Counted from the stretch's first letter, positions 17,906-26,940 are shown. The stretch is 61,442 nucleotides of DNA from Hyphomicrobiaceae bacterium (GCA_021324465.1 JAJPJB010000041.1:1-61442), one strand, 5' to 3'. Notes: generated from the letters alone by a model not told the origin. Program-made: numbers and translations.

Positions 17906-18382
17906 TTAGCGGAAATAGGCTTTCGTGTTGTCGTGCACGGCGGGTGAGGCGAGGAGCTCGGACTGGGGCCACCAGCGCAGCTCGCTGTGCTGGCAATCAC
18001 GCTGCAAAGCCGTGCCCTCTGTCATTCTCAGCTCATAGCCGAGCACCACGTAGTGGGTACCGAAGCCTGCCGCACCAAACCGGTTGTTGCCGTAGAAGTG
18101 CTCATAGGCGCCCTTGAGCCGGGCGTGCTCGATGCTCGCATCGCAGTTCGTTTCGTCTTTCAGGATCCGGGCAAAGGCATCCGCCAACCGCTCGTTCTTG
18201 AGGACCATGCCGCCGGGCACGAAATAAAAGCCCTTCGCCGGCTCGTTATTGCGCAAGCCAAGTAGGACCTGATCGCAAGGATTGCGGATGATCAGGTCGA
18301 TCGAAACAAGCGGCGCGAGCCGGACCACCGTTTGCAGATCGGCATGGTTCAAGCGGGCAGGCGGCATAGTCGCATTAGGCAT
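17906..18382 (-). CDS. Nudix hydrolase, GDP-mannose mannosyl hydrolase type
   Basis: About 158 residues. The core GFYFVPGGMVLKNERLADAF and following ARILKDE correspond to the Nudix box of GDP-mannose mannosyl hydrolases (NudD/Gmm), which departs from the standard box in the same way. LIIRNPCDQVLLGLRNNEP upstream also fits that group. It would release mannose or glucose from GDP-sugars in the cytosol. Two in-frame ATGs, 18382 and 18367, are possible starts; neither has a good ribosome site. The upstream gene stops at 18390, 7 bp away, so coupling with it may supply initiation. Confidence 0.85.
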   Translation of the reverse strand: MPNATMPPARLNHADLQTVVRLAPLVSIDLIIRNPCDQVLLGLRNNEPAKGFYFVPGGMVLKNERLADAFARILKDETNCDASIEHARLKGAYEHFYGNNRFGAAGFGTHYVVLGYELRMTEGTALQRDCQHSELRWWPQSELLASPAVHDNTKAYFR

Positions 18383-18389
18383 AGTCGCA

Positions 18390-18755
18390 TTAATAGCCGC
18401 GATACGGCTTGCAAACGCCGCCTTGGATCGTCCATCCCGGCGCGCAGCCATTGAAGGTGCGATAGCCGCCGCCGACCGGGCCCTGATACGGCTTGCAGAC
18501 GCCGCCCTGGATGGTCCAGTTCGGCGGGCAGCCGTTCCAGGTGCGATGCGGCCGGTCGTAGTAGCCTTCGTCATAATCCGGCGGCGGGGCGTAGTAGCCG
18601 GGTGGCGGCGCAGAATAATAGCCCGGCGGTGGCGGCGGAGGCGGCGGCGGGTAATAATATTGCGCGCGCGCCGGCAGCGTCGGCGCCAGCAGCGGGCCGC
18701 CAAGAACCAACAGCGCGATCCCGGCCTTGCGGCCGGCTTTGAAGATTGTCTGCAT
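18390..18755 (-). CDS. Secreted Pro/Tyr-rich protein with two WTIQGGVCKPY repeats
   Basis: A 121-residue protein. Its signal peptide (MQTIFKAGRKAGIALLVLGG to ARAQ) is followed by a Tyr/Pro tract (YYYPPPPPPPPPGYY, then APPPGYY repeats to about residue 65). Two copies of a Cys/Trp module follow: WNGCPPNWTIQGGVCKPY and FNGCAPGWTIQGGVCKPY, each with two Cys ten residues apart. The ATG at 18755 follows an AGG and begins the signal peptide. The module recurs in the gene at 19570. Location is presumably periplasm or envelope; function unknown. Confidence 0.82.
   Translation of the reverse strand: MQTIFKAGRKAGIALLVLGGPLLAPTLPARAQYYYPPPPPPPPPGYYSAPPPGYYAPPPDYDEGYYDRPHRTWNGCPPNWTIQGGVCKPYQGPVGGGYRTFNGCAPGWTIQGGVCKPYRGY
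18407..18543 (-). repeat. Two coding copies of a 53-bp WTIQGGVCKPY module
   Basis: Copies at 18407-18459 and 18491-18543, 84 bp apart, encode the two Cys/Trp modules of the secreted protein. The copy at 18491-18543 is nearly identical in DNA to 19620-19672 (about five mismatches over 53 bp). The one at 18407 is more diverged. Confidence 0.85.
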
Positions 18756-18989
18756 GACCTGGCCTTCTCGCTTGGCGCAGATCCCCGAAAGGCGTGCCCT
18801 AGGACTGATTCCAGGCCGCGAACCGCTCTTCCGATAGGACATGCGCAAATGAATCGACGGCGGAGAAGGCGCCGAGCCGTATCGTGCCTGGACTATGCTT
18901 CGCCCCAGCGCCCCGGTCGCAATACTACTGCTGCCGCGGGCGCCGACAAGACCGCCGGTGGCGGCTGCCCGGATCATGCGGCGGCCAGC

Positions 18990-19151
18990 TTACGAGGCTT
19001 TCTTGCTCAGCTCCGCCTCTCGCTCATTGGCCACCTTTTCCCAGGCGCTGGCCATCAAGAGGGCCGCCTCCTTGTCTTTCGGGTCGGCAAGCTTGGCGGC
19101 GAGCTCAGCGCAGGCACGCGCAAACTCGCGGTATTCGGCAACGGTTTTCAT
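18990..19151 (-). CDS. Small charged protein, 53 residues
   Basis: A short reading frame with ATG at 19151 and TAA at 18990-18992. It begins MKTVAEYREFARACAELAAK and continues with LADPKDKEAALLMASAWEKV and NEREAELSKKAS. The pattern YREFARACxxLAxxxxDPxxKxxLLxMAxxWxKxAxERE matches small alpha-helical proteins widespread in Bradyrhizobium-type genomes (recollection of the pattern, no search made). It is probably a cytosolic two-helix hairpin. A GAGG lies 11 nt upstream. Function unknown. It lies between the two WTIQGGVCKPY genes. Confidence 0.75.
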   Translation of the reverse strand: MKTVAEYREFARACAELAAKLADPKDKEAALLMASAWEKVANEREAELSKKAS

Positions 19152-19524
19152 GCAGGGTCGTCCCTCGCCGCCCGCTTAGCAGAGGCAAGGGAACTCGTCT
19201 GCATATTTTGACGCATCGCCGCCCCGAACCCAAAAGATCGTCTTGCATCGCAAAACTTAGGGTCGAGCGCCGTCGCCGGTGCCTGCACTGCGAGCGGCGC
19301 GGCGAGCTTTTTTATAATCGCTTGGAACGGCTGAGTGCCAAGCCGGTTCTCCTTGGGTGCTTGCGCAGCGATGGGACGCGCCCATTGCGCTAGATAGCAA
19401 AGCGAGAGCCCTTGAGCATTGCCCGCTTGGGGGCTCTTCGCTGGGGCGGCAAGCAGGCTCGCCTCTTCAGTCAAGAGCAGCGGGCTTGCCTCTTGAGCCA
19501 AACAACTGGTGAGTACCGTAACGA
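19152..19524. other. Non-coding stretch
   Basis: About 370 bp with no convincing gene in any frame. A short repeat-like segment near 19440-19500 contains alternating GCCTCTT and AGAGC words. A promoter for the 53-residue gene should lie near 19152-19250. Nothing else recognised. Confidence 0.5.
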
Positions 19525-19551
19525 AAGAGGCCGCCAAACGGGGCGGCCTCG
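19525..19551 (-). terminator. Intrinsic terminator of the 19570 gene
   Basis: On the minus strand GAGGCCGCC, a 6-nt loop and GGCGGCCTC form a perfect 9-bp stem (19528-19536 with 19543-19551), followed by TTT and then CG. It lies 18 bp after the stop of the WTIQGGVCKPY gene at 19570. Confidence 0.8.
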
Positions 19552-19569
19552 CGCTCAAGCTTTTACCGG

Positions 19570-19830
19570 TTACCAGCCGTAGCGCGGCCCATACCAGTCC
19601 CACGGCCCATGGCGATAAGGCTTGCAGACGCCCCCCTGGATGGTCCAGTCGGGCGGGCAGCCGTTCCATGTGGGGTAACCGCCGTAATTGTAATAGTGGC
19701 GGTGGTGTGGGCCGATCCAGACGTGGAAGCCCGGACCGTTGACATAGAAAGCGCTCGCTGGCGCGGCGCTGCCGACAGCTATTGCACCGAGGACGCCGAG
19801 CGCCGCGGCGGCCTTTGTGATCGCCTTCAT
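19570..19830 (-). CDS. Secreted aromatic-rich protein with one WTIQGGVCKPY module
   Basis: An 86-residue protein with a signal peptide (MKAITKAAAALGVLGAIAVG to APASA). A Tyr/His/Trp-rich segment (FHVWIGPHHRHYYNYGG) follows, then the module WNGCPPDWTIQGGVCKPY, then GPWDWYGPRYGW. An AGGAGGAAC ends 6 nt before the ATG at 19830. It is a smaller relative of the gene at 18390, with one module instead of two, and ends at a clear terminator. Probably periplasmic; the two Cys may form a disulfide. Function unknown. Confidence 0.82.
   Translation of the reverse strand: MKAITKAAAALGVLGAIAVGSAAPASAFYVNGPGFHVWIGPHHRHYYNYGGYPTWNGCPPDWTIQGGVCKPYRHGPWDWYGPRYGW
19620..19672 (-). repeat. Third copy of the 53-bp WTIQGGVCKPY module
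   Basis: Nearly identical DNA to 18491-18543, so the modules were copied or gene-converted recently. It encodes CPPDWTIQGGVCKPY. Confidence 0.85.
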
Positions 19831-20088
19831 AGGTTCCTCCTGTTGTTCTCCTCTTTGGAGCAGTGTCGTGTTCCTGTACTTGGAACCTAACGCAGACAGG
19901 CTCCCATTGGTTTCCCATTATGGAACCGGACAGGATCAAATTGGGTAAAGCCTGATCAACTCTGCTTGGCTCCGCGCGGTCCGTGGTCCACTCCGGCCGC
20001 GTGCGGGCAATTTCTCAGCGCAAACACCATCCGGCGAGGGCGATTGCGGCGGCCGCCACCGTGGGAGCGCCAGCGGGGCGATGCCTTT

Positions 20089-20321
20089 GTGGAAGATGCC
20101 ATTGGGGAAATTGCGCGGGTTCGAAGCCCATCCGATCTAGCGGCGGTCGTCAGGCTGTTCATGGCCTATGCCGCCGCGCTTGACATTGATCTGTCCTATC
20201 AGGCCTTCGCCGGCGAGCTGGCGGCAATGCCCGGCAAATATGCGCCGCCGCAAGGCACCTTGCTTCTGGCGCGCGACCGGCGATGGCGGTTCGGTCGGCT
20301 GCATTGCCCTGCGGTCGATCG
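20089..20321 (+). pseudogene. Broken GNAT acetyltransferase (frameshifted, truncated)
   Basis: From a GTG at 20089 the frame reads IARVRSPSDLAAVVRLFMAY and later LDIDLSYQAFAGELAAMPGK and YAPPQGTLLLARD, a GNAT N-terminal half. At about 20278 one extra C shifts the frame; removing it continues GDGGSVGCIALRSI, the expected acetyl-CoA-domain strand. After about 20321 the match stops, so the C-terminal half is missing. Both lesions together indicate a dead gene. The following 20322-20540 has no recognisable coding content. Confidence 0.65.
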
Positions 20322-20540
20322 GCCGCGGGTCGGGCGAGATGAATTCGAAGCCAGGCGTCAGGATGACCGTAACGATGCTCGCTCCGAGCGCACCGATAGG
20401 GCCGTTCTTGATTCGATTTCTGTTTCGCAAAATGGCACGCGGGCAATCGACGCAGATGGGGCGCTGCGTCAGCGCAATTTCGTTTATTGCCCTTTGGCAA
20501 GGACGAAGGCTGTTGCCATGGGAAGGAACGACGAGGGTGC

Positions 20541-20792
20541 TCAAATGTTCGCCGCCGAATACGAGGCGGCCCACAGCTTTGGCTTCGGCGCGTTCTTCGT
20601 GAATGCGATCAGCCGCTCGGCGACTTCCATGCTTTGAGCAAGACGCAACCAGCGTTGCTCCATATCGAGAAAATCACGGCGCAGCTGGGAATCGGTTTCA
20701 AGCACGGCTCGCCGGGCGCAGTCTTCCGCGTGCGCGAGACATTCCCGGATCTGTTCGCTGATGTTTTGCAGCACGGCACGCCCCGTGGTCAC
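20541..20792 (-). CDS. Small hypothetical alpha-helical protein
   Basis: An 83-residue protein from a GTG start at 20792. The sequence has ISEQIRECLAHAEDCARRA, then DFLDMEQRWLRLAQSMEVAE and ERLIAFT. This pattern (IRECLxHAExCAR...DFLxMExRWLxLA) recurs in small proteins of Bradyrhizobium relatives (recollection). Predicted all-helical and cytosolic. It points away from recA, so the region 20793-21157 contains both promoters. Function unknown. Confidence 0.7.
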   Translation of the reverse strand: MTTGRAVLQNISEQIRECLAHAEDCARRAVLETDSQLRRDFLDMEQRWLRLAQSMEVAERLIAFTKNAPKPKLWAASYSAANI

Positions 20793-20913
20793 CGGGCGAC
20801 CCGCTTCAATTCTGCTCCAAGAAATTAACGGCGTCTATCGGCTAATTGAGAACGTCAATAGATCGCATTGTGGCGACGCGATCACACGATCAAAAGTGAC
20901 TGCAATGAAGTTC

Positions 20914-20952
20914 GGCATAGGGGCCAGTACCACCGGTACTGGCCCCTATGCC
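20914..20952. repeat. Perfect 18-bp-arm inverted repeat upstream of recA
   Basis: GGCATAGGGGCCAGTACC (20914-20931) is an exact reverse complement of GGTACTGGCCCCTATGCC (20935-20952), with only ACC between. There is no T run after it, so it is not a standard terminator. A smaller GCCCC/GGGGC hairpin follows at 20950-20963. It lies about 35 bp before the LexA box. Confidence 0.95.
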
Positions 20953-20984
20953 CCCAAAGGGGCGAGTACCCTCTACCGCGGAAA

Positions 20985-20999
20985 GAACATATTGCGAAC
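20985..20999 (+). promoter_or_regulatory. LexA (SOS) box of recA
   Basis: GAAC-ATATTGC-GAAC matches the alphaproteobacterial LexA operator GTTC-N7-GTTC read on the other strand. A third GAAC follows at 21003-21006. It lies 158 bp before the recA ATG. Regulation of recA by LexA through this motif is established in the group. Confidence 0.85.
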
Positions 21000-21157
21000 C
21001 TAGAACATATCGTGTACATTGCTGCCTTCACCACCCGGGGTGGCCGGAAGGGACCGCCGAGGGAACCAAGCGGCCGCTTGCGGGGTGAAGGGGGAAGACG
21101 GGCGCTTTTCCTGCGCCTTCCGTGTCCTCCGAATCCCGGCCATAAGGAGCACACGAC

Positions 21158-22237
<1,080 letters not shown>

Positions 22238-22362
22238 CTCCATATTCCGGGCAAGCTTGGCCCGTGGGCTTGCTCCGAGGATGGGCACGGGCTTCCAATC
22301 AGGACATGCGCATGCGCAAAAAAGACATGCGCAAAAGTCAGTAAGCGTAGCGTAGGCGCGTT

Positions 22363-22401
22363 TCCCGGGCGCGGCGACACCGGTGCGCCGCAGTCCCGGG
22401 A
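22363..22401. terminator. Hairpin downstream of recA
   Basis: TCCCGGG (22363-22369) pairs with CCCGGGA (22395-22401) and GCGGCG with CGCCGC inside it, with small bulges. It lies between the convergent recA and 22447 genes, 125 bp after the recA stop. There is no T run, so its termination activity is uncertain. Confidence 0.4.
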
Positions 22402-22446
22402 CCTGCACAAATCCTTCTCTCTAGCCTCACGGCTCACGAACGGCGC

Positions 22447-22815
22447 TTAGGCGCCGCGGCGTTCGGCAGTCCAGGTGCCGGAGCAGGCGCCGCCAGTCCA
22501 GTGGCCGCCGCCGGCATCGCCGGCAAGCCGGCCGGAGCCGGTGGCGCTCTTGCCGGCGGCGCTCACCGTGACGGTGATGGCGCCGGTTTCGGCGACCTTG
22601 CCGGTGATAGTGAAGGCGGTGTCGCCGGCATTGACGAGCTGGCCATTGGAAATGCGGATCGGATAGCGATAGCCGCGATCACAATCGCCCTTTTCGGTGA
22701 CGATGGAAACGCTCCACAGGCCATCATAGCGCGGCACCGCGAAGCTCGCGCTCGAGGCGAGAGTTGCGGCGACCAGCGCGCCAAAGGCGCCAAGCAGCTT
22801 TCTCGAATTGATCAT
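22447..22815 (-). CDS. Secreted hypothetical protein
   Basis: A 122-residue exported protein from ATG 22815 with a signal peptide MINSRKLLGAFGALVAATLA to SSASFA. The mature part begins VPRYDGLWSVSIVTEKGDCD and ends GGHWTGGACSGTWTAERRGA; between them is a beta-rich segment (FTITGKVAETGAITVTVSAA). The YDGLWSV and GxCxGTWxAER signatures are typical of small periplasmic beta-barrel-like proteins common in Bradyrhizobium (recollection). Two Cys could pair. Function unknown. It is convergent with recA. Confidence 0.8.
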   Translation of the reverse strand: MINSRKLLGAFGALVAATLASSASFAVPRYDGLWSVSIVTEKGDCDRGYRYPIRISNGQLVNAGDTAFTITGKVAETGAITVTVSAAGKSATGSGRLAGDAGGGHWTGGACSGTWTAERRGA

Positions 22816-23044
22816 AGCGGCCGTCCCTGTCGGTTGTCGCGGGCAAAAGCCGCCCGCCGATTTGCAAGTGACGCAGAAGAGGAAGCGAGCGAGCCTCTTG
22901 CAGCCCGCGCCCCCATTTGTCGTGCCGAAGCGGGGAGCCGTTCTAAGGACCAAAAGTTCAAATCCAGTTGATGTTTGTCGCTAAATTGCCGCAATTTTGG
23001 CCCTTCCGACCGGCGAAATAAAATTCTTATTGATCTATAATAGC

Positions 23045-24067
23045 TTAGGCGGCACTTTGCGACTCGACAATTTCCGTTTTTGACACCGCCTTGGCCGCTG
23101 CAGGGTCGGCGGACAATTCGCTTGGCGCGCGCCAGTCAACCTTCTTGTCGTAGTTCACCTGCGGGTCGGCTACCGTTTCAAATCGGCCCATCGGCCCGCC
23201 CCCCGCGGCGGGCGGCACAAAGCGCATGCAGAAGCCGCTTTCCCGCGCAATGCCGAATGGGTCGCGATATTTGATTAGACCAAAGAAATAGACCTGCATG
23301 GTCTTGGCCTGGATGCGGTCCACTTCCTCTCTGGTTATGGGTTCGTTGCGCTTGCACTCGCAGGACACGCCATAGGCCGGAATTGTCTTGGGGCCGAAAA
23401 TCACCACGCATTGCTGCTGCGCATCGAAGTCACCGGGGGTCGGGTAACGCCGCCCTTCCATCAAGCGAATTTCCACCGTGGCGATGTCGATGATCGCGGG
23501 CTGCTTGCCGACATTGATGACCTGGAATGTCGCAGTCGGGTGGTGCACGCCCAGACCGCTCGGCAAGATGCTGACATCGATGACATTAATCGACGGAAAC
23601 GGCCGCTCAATGTCGGTGAGCGCCTTCTCCGCGATGGCGGCGCAATCTTGCGCTGCCTTGGCGGCGTTGGCGGTCGCGCGTTGCGCTCGGAACAGCAAAA
23701 GACATTGACCTATCCCCACCAGCAGCAAGCCGCCTGCAAATATCAACAAGAGCAAATTGAAGTAGCGGCTGCCAGGCGCGGCGGGATGGCGCGCTTCATA
23801 TTGTTCGACAGCCGCATTGACGCCGTCGGTGATTGCCTTTGAGATTTGCTCCGGGGTCAGGGGATTGATGGGGGCAGCGGCCGGGCTCTGCACTTGTGGC
23901 GCATTGAAGGCGCGGTTCGGCGGCCGGTATTGGGGTTGCGGCTGCTGCGCCAGCGCCGACGAATAGGCGATGACGACGAATAGGATCGCCACACCCGCGA
24001 TTCCCTGAGACCAACGCAACATCCACGCAATGGCGTTCTGAAAACGCCCCCAATCCTTCTGTTCCAT
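23045..24067 (-). CDS. Hypothetical membrane protein
   Basis: A 340-residue protein. Residues 20-41 are a hydrophobic signal or anchor (IAGVAILFVVIAYSSALAQQ), followed by a Pro/Gln-rich linker to about 95. A second strong membrane segment NLLLLIFAGGLLLVGIGQCL lies near 104-123, then a helical region (RAQRATANAAKAAQDCAAIA) and a large C-terminal domain with TFQVINVGKQPAIIDIATVE. The tail is soluble. This layout (membrane anchor, short coiled-coil, beta-sandwich-like domain) recurs in rhizobial hypothetical proteins; function unknown. Local base composition is more AT-rich than its neighbours. Confidence 0.8.
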   Translation of the reverse strand: MEQKDWGRFQNAIAWMLRWSQGIAGVAILFVVIAYSSALAQQPQPQYRPPNRAFNAPQVQSPAAAPINPLTPEQISKAITDGVNAAVEQYEARHPAAPGSRYFNLLLLIFAGGLLLVGIGQCLLLFRAQRATANAAKAAQDCAAIAEKALTDIERPFPSINVIDVSILPSGLGVHHPTATFQVINVGKQPAIIDIATVEIRLMEGRRYPTPGDFDAQQQCVVIFGPKTIPAYGVSCECKRNEPITREEVDRIQAKTMQVYFFGLIKYRDPFGIARESGFCMRFVPPAAGGGPMGRFETVADPQVNYDKKVDWRAPSELSADPAAAKAVSKTEIVESQSAA

Positions 24068-24210
24068 ATTTGAACTGAAATTTCATGACATAACAACAGC
24101 AGTTATTGTGAGAAAGCTGAATCCTTCCCACGGGACCTGGTGCTGGGGCAGCAATTGCGAGCTTTATGCGAACAGGGAAACGGCTCGCGGCGGCATGCGT
24201 GCGGCCCAAA

Positions 24211-24981
24211 TTAATGCGTGCCGTTTTTGGCCCCCGGTATCGGGGCACCAGGCGCCGGCTGCGTCGCTGGCGGGCTCGAACCGGCTGGATCGGACATCAC
24301 CAGCCGATAGCCGACGCCAAGCTCGGTGAGCAGGATCCGCGGTTGGGTCGGATCGGCCTCGATCTTGCGGCGGAGCTTGCGCACGAAAATGCGCAAGTAA
24401 TGGGTGTCGTCGACATGCTCATTGCCCCAGACTTCGCGTAGCAGAAACTGGTGCGTGACGACATTGCCGGAATGCTGCGCTAATATTTGCAGTAGCCGGT
24501 ATTCCTTGGGCGTGAGCGCCACACGCTGCTCGTTGATGAAGACGGCGCGTGCGGCGAAATCGATCGAGAGCGGACCAAATTTTACCACGGGCTCACCGCG
24601 CGAGACGCGTAGTTGCCGGCGCATCGCCGAATGGGCGCGCGCGAGCAGCTCGGCCATGCCGAACGGCTTGACCACATAATCGTCGGCGCCCAGTTCAAGG
24701 AGCCGGACCTTCTCCGCCTCACTGGCGCGCACCGAGAGCACGATGAGCGGCACGGTCGACCAGGCGCGCAGCCGCTCGAGCACGTCGGCGCCGTCCATGT
24801 CCGGCAGATTGAGATCAAGAATCACGAGGTCGGAGGGCTTCAGCGTCGCCGCGCGCAAGGCTTCGGCGCCGGTTTCCGCCTCCTGCACGGTGAAGCCGTC
24901 AAGCTCGAAGCCGGTGCGCAGGAAACGCCGGATCTGCAGCTCGTCATCGACCACCAGAACACTCGAGGGAATTTCACTCAT
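24211..24981 (-). CDS. KdpE-like response regulator (OmpR family)
   Basis: Two-component response regulator of 256 residues. The receiver domain has VLVVDDELQIRRFL, the phospho-acceptor Asp in LVILDLNLPDMDG and the Lys switch DYVVKPF. A winged-helix DNA-binding domain follows (VALTPKEYRLLQILA and YLRIFVRKLRRKIE). The Pro-rich tail after residue about 228 is an extension. ATG 24981 overlaps the kinase stop, with a GGAG about 10 nt upstream inside the kinase gene. It resembles KdpE, but no kdpFABC genes are near, so the target is unknown. Confidence 0.9.
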   Translation of the reverse strand: MSEIPSSVLVVDDELQIRRFLRTGFELDGFTVQEAETGAEALRAATLKPSDLVILDLNLPDMDGADVLERLRAWSTVPLIVLSVRASEAEKVRLLELGADDYVVKPFGMAELLARAHSAMRRQLRVSRGEPVVKFGPLSIDFAARAVFINEQRVALTPKEYRLLQILAQHSGNVVTHQFLLREVWGNEHVDDTHYLRIFVRKLRRKIEADPTQPRILLTELGVGYRLVMSDPAGSSPPATQPAPGAPIPGAKNGTH

Positions 24982-26503
24982 CGGCAGCAATCTCCATTAT
25001 GGCTGCGGAAGGCGCTTCCATTTCCCCGGCCTCGCCTGGCAGCGGCAGATAAATCGAAACCGTGGTGCCGCGATCGACACCCTCGCTTTCAACTTCGATC
25101 TTGCCGCCATTGGCGGAAATGAAGGCATTGGCGATCCAAAGGCCAAGGCCCGAACCGGACGTGGTCGCGGCGTGCCGCGGTCCGCGAAAGAAGCGGTCGC
25201 CGACTTGGCGCAGTTCCTCGCGGGTCAGGCCGGCGCCGCCGTCATGGACCGACAACACGACGAATTGCCGGTGCGGTCGCGCGGCAATCCGGATCGGAGA
25301 AGTATCGGCAGAATATTTCGCGGCATTGTCAAGAATCTGCACCAGCGCCTGTTCGACCTGTGTCGGATCGGCGCGCACAATCGGCAGATTGGAATCAAGA
25401 TCGAACGTCACCCGGCGCCCGGCAAGCCGGCGTTTGCGATGCTCGATGGCGGCATTGACGATGTCGACCGGCTCGATCCACTGCAATTTCGGCCGTACCT
25501 GGTGGCTTGAAATCGTAGTCGCGTCCAACAGATTCTGGATATCATTGTTCAGCCGTTCGGCTTCGTCGCGCAACACTCCGGTGAGCGCATTGAGCCTGGG
25601 ATCGCGCATCACCGCCGGCGCGTTCGACAAAATGGTGGCGGCGCCCAGCAGTGACGCTAGCGGCGTGCGCAATTCGTGCGAGACCGAGCCGATCAACGCC
25701 TCGCGCAGAAGCTCGCTCTCCGAGCGCATCCTGGCGTCATTGAGCGCGCGCGCGACGTCGAGCCGCTCGAGCGTGGCGGCAGCATCGGCGAGTGCATCGT
25801 CGATGCGCTGGCGCATGTCGGCGAGCGCCTCGCCGGTGACCGTGCCGAGATCGACAGCGACGCTGCCGAAATCCGGCGTCTTGGGTGATACCCGCCGCAC
25901 CAGCCAGATATTGCCCTTGCCGTCGTCGATGGTGCGTTCGCCGCCTTCGGCTTGTTCGAGGCGCTTGACCTCGTCGAGCACGCGCTCAGGCACGCCATCG
26001 GTCGCGCCGGCATCGGCGGCCCCGAGCAACACGACCTTGCGCTGCACCAGGTTGGCGAGGTGATCCTGAATGGCGATGAAGATATCGGCGGCGCTCGGCG
26101 CAGCGGCAAGCCGTCGCGAAAAGGCATAGAGATCGCTCATCTCGCGCTCGCGCTTGCGCGCGATCGTGGTGTGCCGCTTGGCCTGGGTGGCGAGGTGCGA
26201 GACGAAGACCGCGACCACCATGAACAAGAGGAGATTGAGGATCTCCTGCGGCTCGGCGACTTTGAACGTATAAAGCTGCGCGAAATAGATGTATCCCGAC
26301 ATCAGCACGCCGGCGACGGCCGCGACCAGCGCCGGGATCACGCCGTATTGGTAGCCGGCAATCATCACCGGCAGGAGATAGAGCATTGCGCCGCGGAGAA
26401 TGCCGACGTAATGGCGCAAAAACATCGCGACGGCCGTCGTCGCAAGCACCAGCAGAATTGCAATGACGACGCCGCGCCCCTGCTGCCACATTTGGCGCCA
26501 CAT
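24974..26503 (-). CDS. KdpD-like sensor histidine kinase without the KdpD N-terminal domain
   Basis: From ATG 26503 the product has 509 residues; a GTG at 26545 would add 14. Four membrane segments (about 14-108) form a DUF4118-type module, followed by a helical/GAF-like region. Numbering from the GTG, the HisKA box LIGSVSHELRTPLASLLGAA has phospho-His290. The HATPase domain has QILDNAAKYS, VHDGGAGL and GSGLGLWIANAF. The N-terminal cytoplasmic KdpD and USP domains of full KdpD are absent. It overlaps the KdpE-like regulator and forms a pair with it. Confidence 0.9.
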   Translation of the reverse strand: MWRQMWQQGRGVVIAILLVLATTAVAMFLRHYVGILRGAMLYLLPVMIAGYQYGVIPALVAAVAGVLMSGYIYFAQLYTFKVAEPQEILNLLLFMVVAVFVSHLATQAKRHTTIARKREREMSDLYAFSRRLAAAPSAADIFIAIQDHLANLVQRKVVLLGAADAGATDGVPERVLDEVKRLEQAEGGERTIDDGKGNIWLVRRVSPKTPDFGSVAVDLGTVTGEALADMRQRIDDALADAAATLERLDVARALNDARMRSESELLREALIGSVSHELRTPLASLLGAATILSNAPAVMRDPRLNALTGVLRDEAERLNNDIQNLLDATTISSHQVRPKLQWIEPVDIVNAAIEHRKRRLAGRRVTFDLDSNLPIVRADPTQVEQALVQILDNAAKYSADTSPIRIAARPHRQFVVLSVHDGGAGLTREELRQVGDRFFRGPRHAATTSGSGLGLWIANAFISANGGKIEVESEGVDRGTTVSIYLPLPGEAGEMEAPSAAIMEIAADE

Positions 26504-26912
26504 CAGCTCAAATCCGGTTTTCACATTGCGCGACTTCAATTGCACTGCAGCGGCGCTTCAGGTGCCCCATTGCCACCCCGGTCTTGCCGCCTCGATACTA
26601 CCGGCTGTGCTGGTCCGGCCGGGTTGCCGGCGGCCAGGAACATAGGGTGCGATCCGGGCGCAGGCTATTGGTTTCGCGCAATAGCGCGGCTTTCGCCGCC
26701 TCTATGCGTACAAATCTTCGTAATCGCGCACCGAAATTTATCCAAAATTTACGCGCAGCAATTGGCACGGTCTTGCAAAGGCGAAATTATCAGTTCCAGT
26801 GAACGCTCAACGCGACCTGCTGCTCAATTTCCTGCCGCAATTGCCAGGCTAGTCAACGACGAGCCGCCAGCGGGAAGGAACGCACCATCTTCAGCTTCCC
26901 CCTGTCGGTGCG
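26504..26912. other. Non-coding stretch upstream of the KdpDE-like pair
   Basis: About 400 bp without a convincing gene. The part around 26700-26800 is clearly AT-richer than its surroundings and probably carries the promoter of the minus-strand kinase/regulator pair. No specific -35/-10 can be assigned. Confidence 0.4.
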
Positions 26913-26940
26913 GCCCCCGGCGCCTGTCTGCGCCGGGGGC
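26913..26940. terminator. Perfect 11-bp hairpin after the NMT1-like gene
   Basis: GCCCCCGGCGC (26913-26923) pairs with GCGCCGGGGGC (26930-26940) over a CTGTCT loop. It lies 16 bp after the stop of the minus-strand gene at 26957. There is no T run, so it is terminator-like but atypical. Confidence 0.55.

Noticed and set aside
20100-20125. GGGTTCGAAGCCC resembles a tRNA T-arm
   Set aside because: No acceptor stem, D-arm or anticodon arm can be built around it, and it lies in the broken GNAT coding frame.
22302-22340. Repeat of ACATGCGCAAAA downstream of recA
   Set aside because: Two short copies only, with no structure or function that can be supported.
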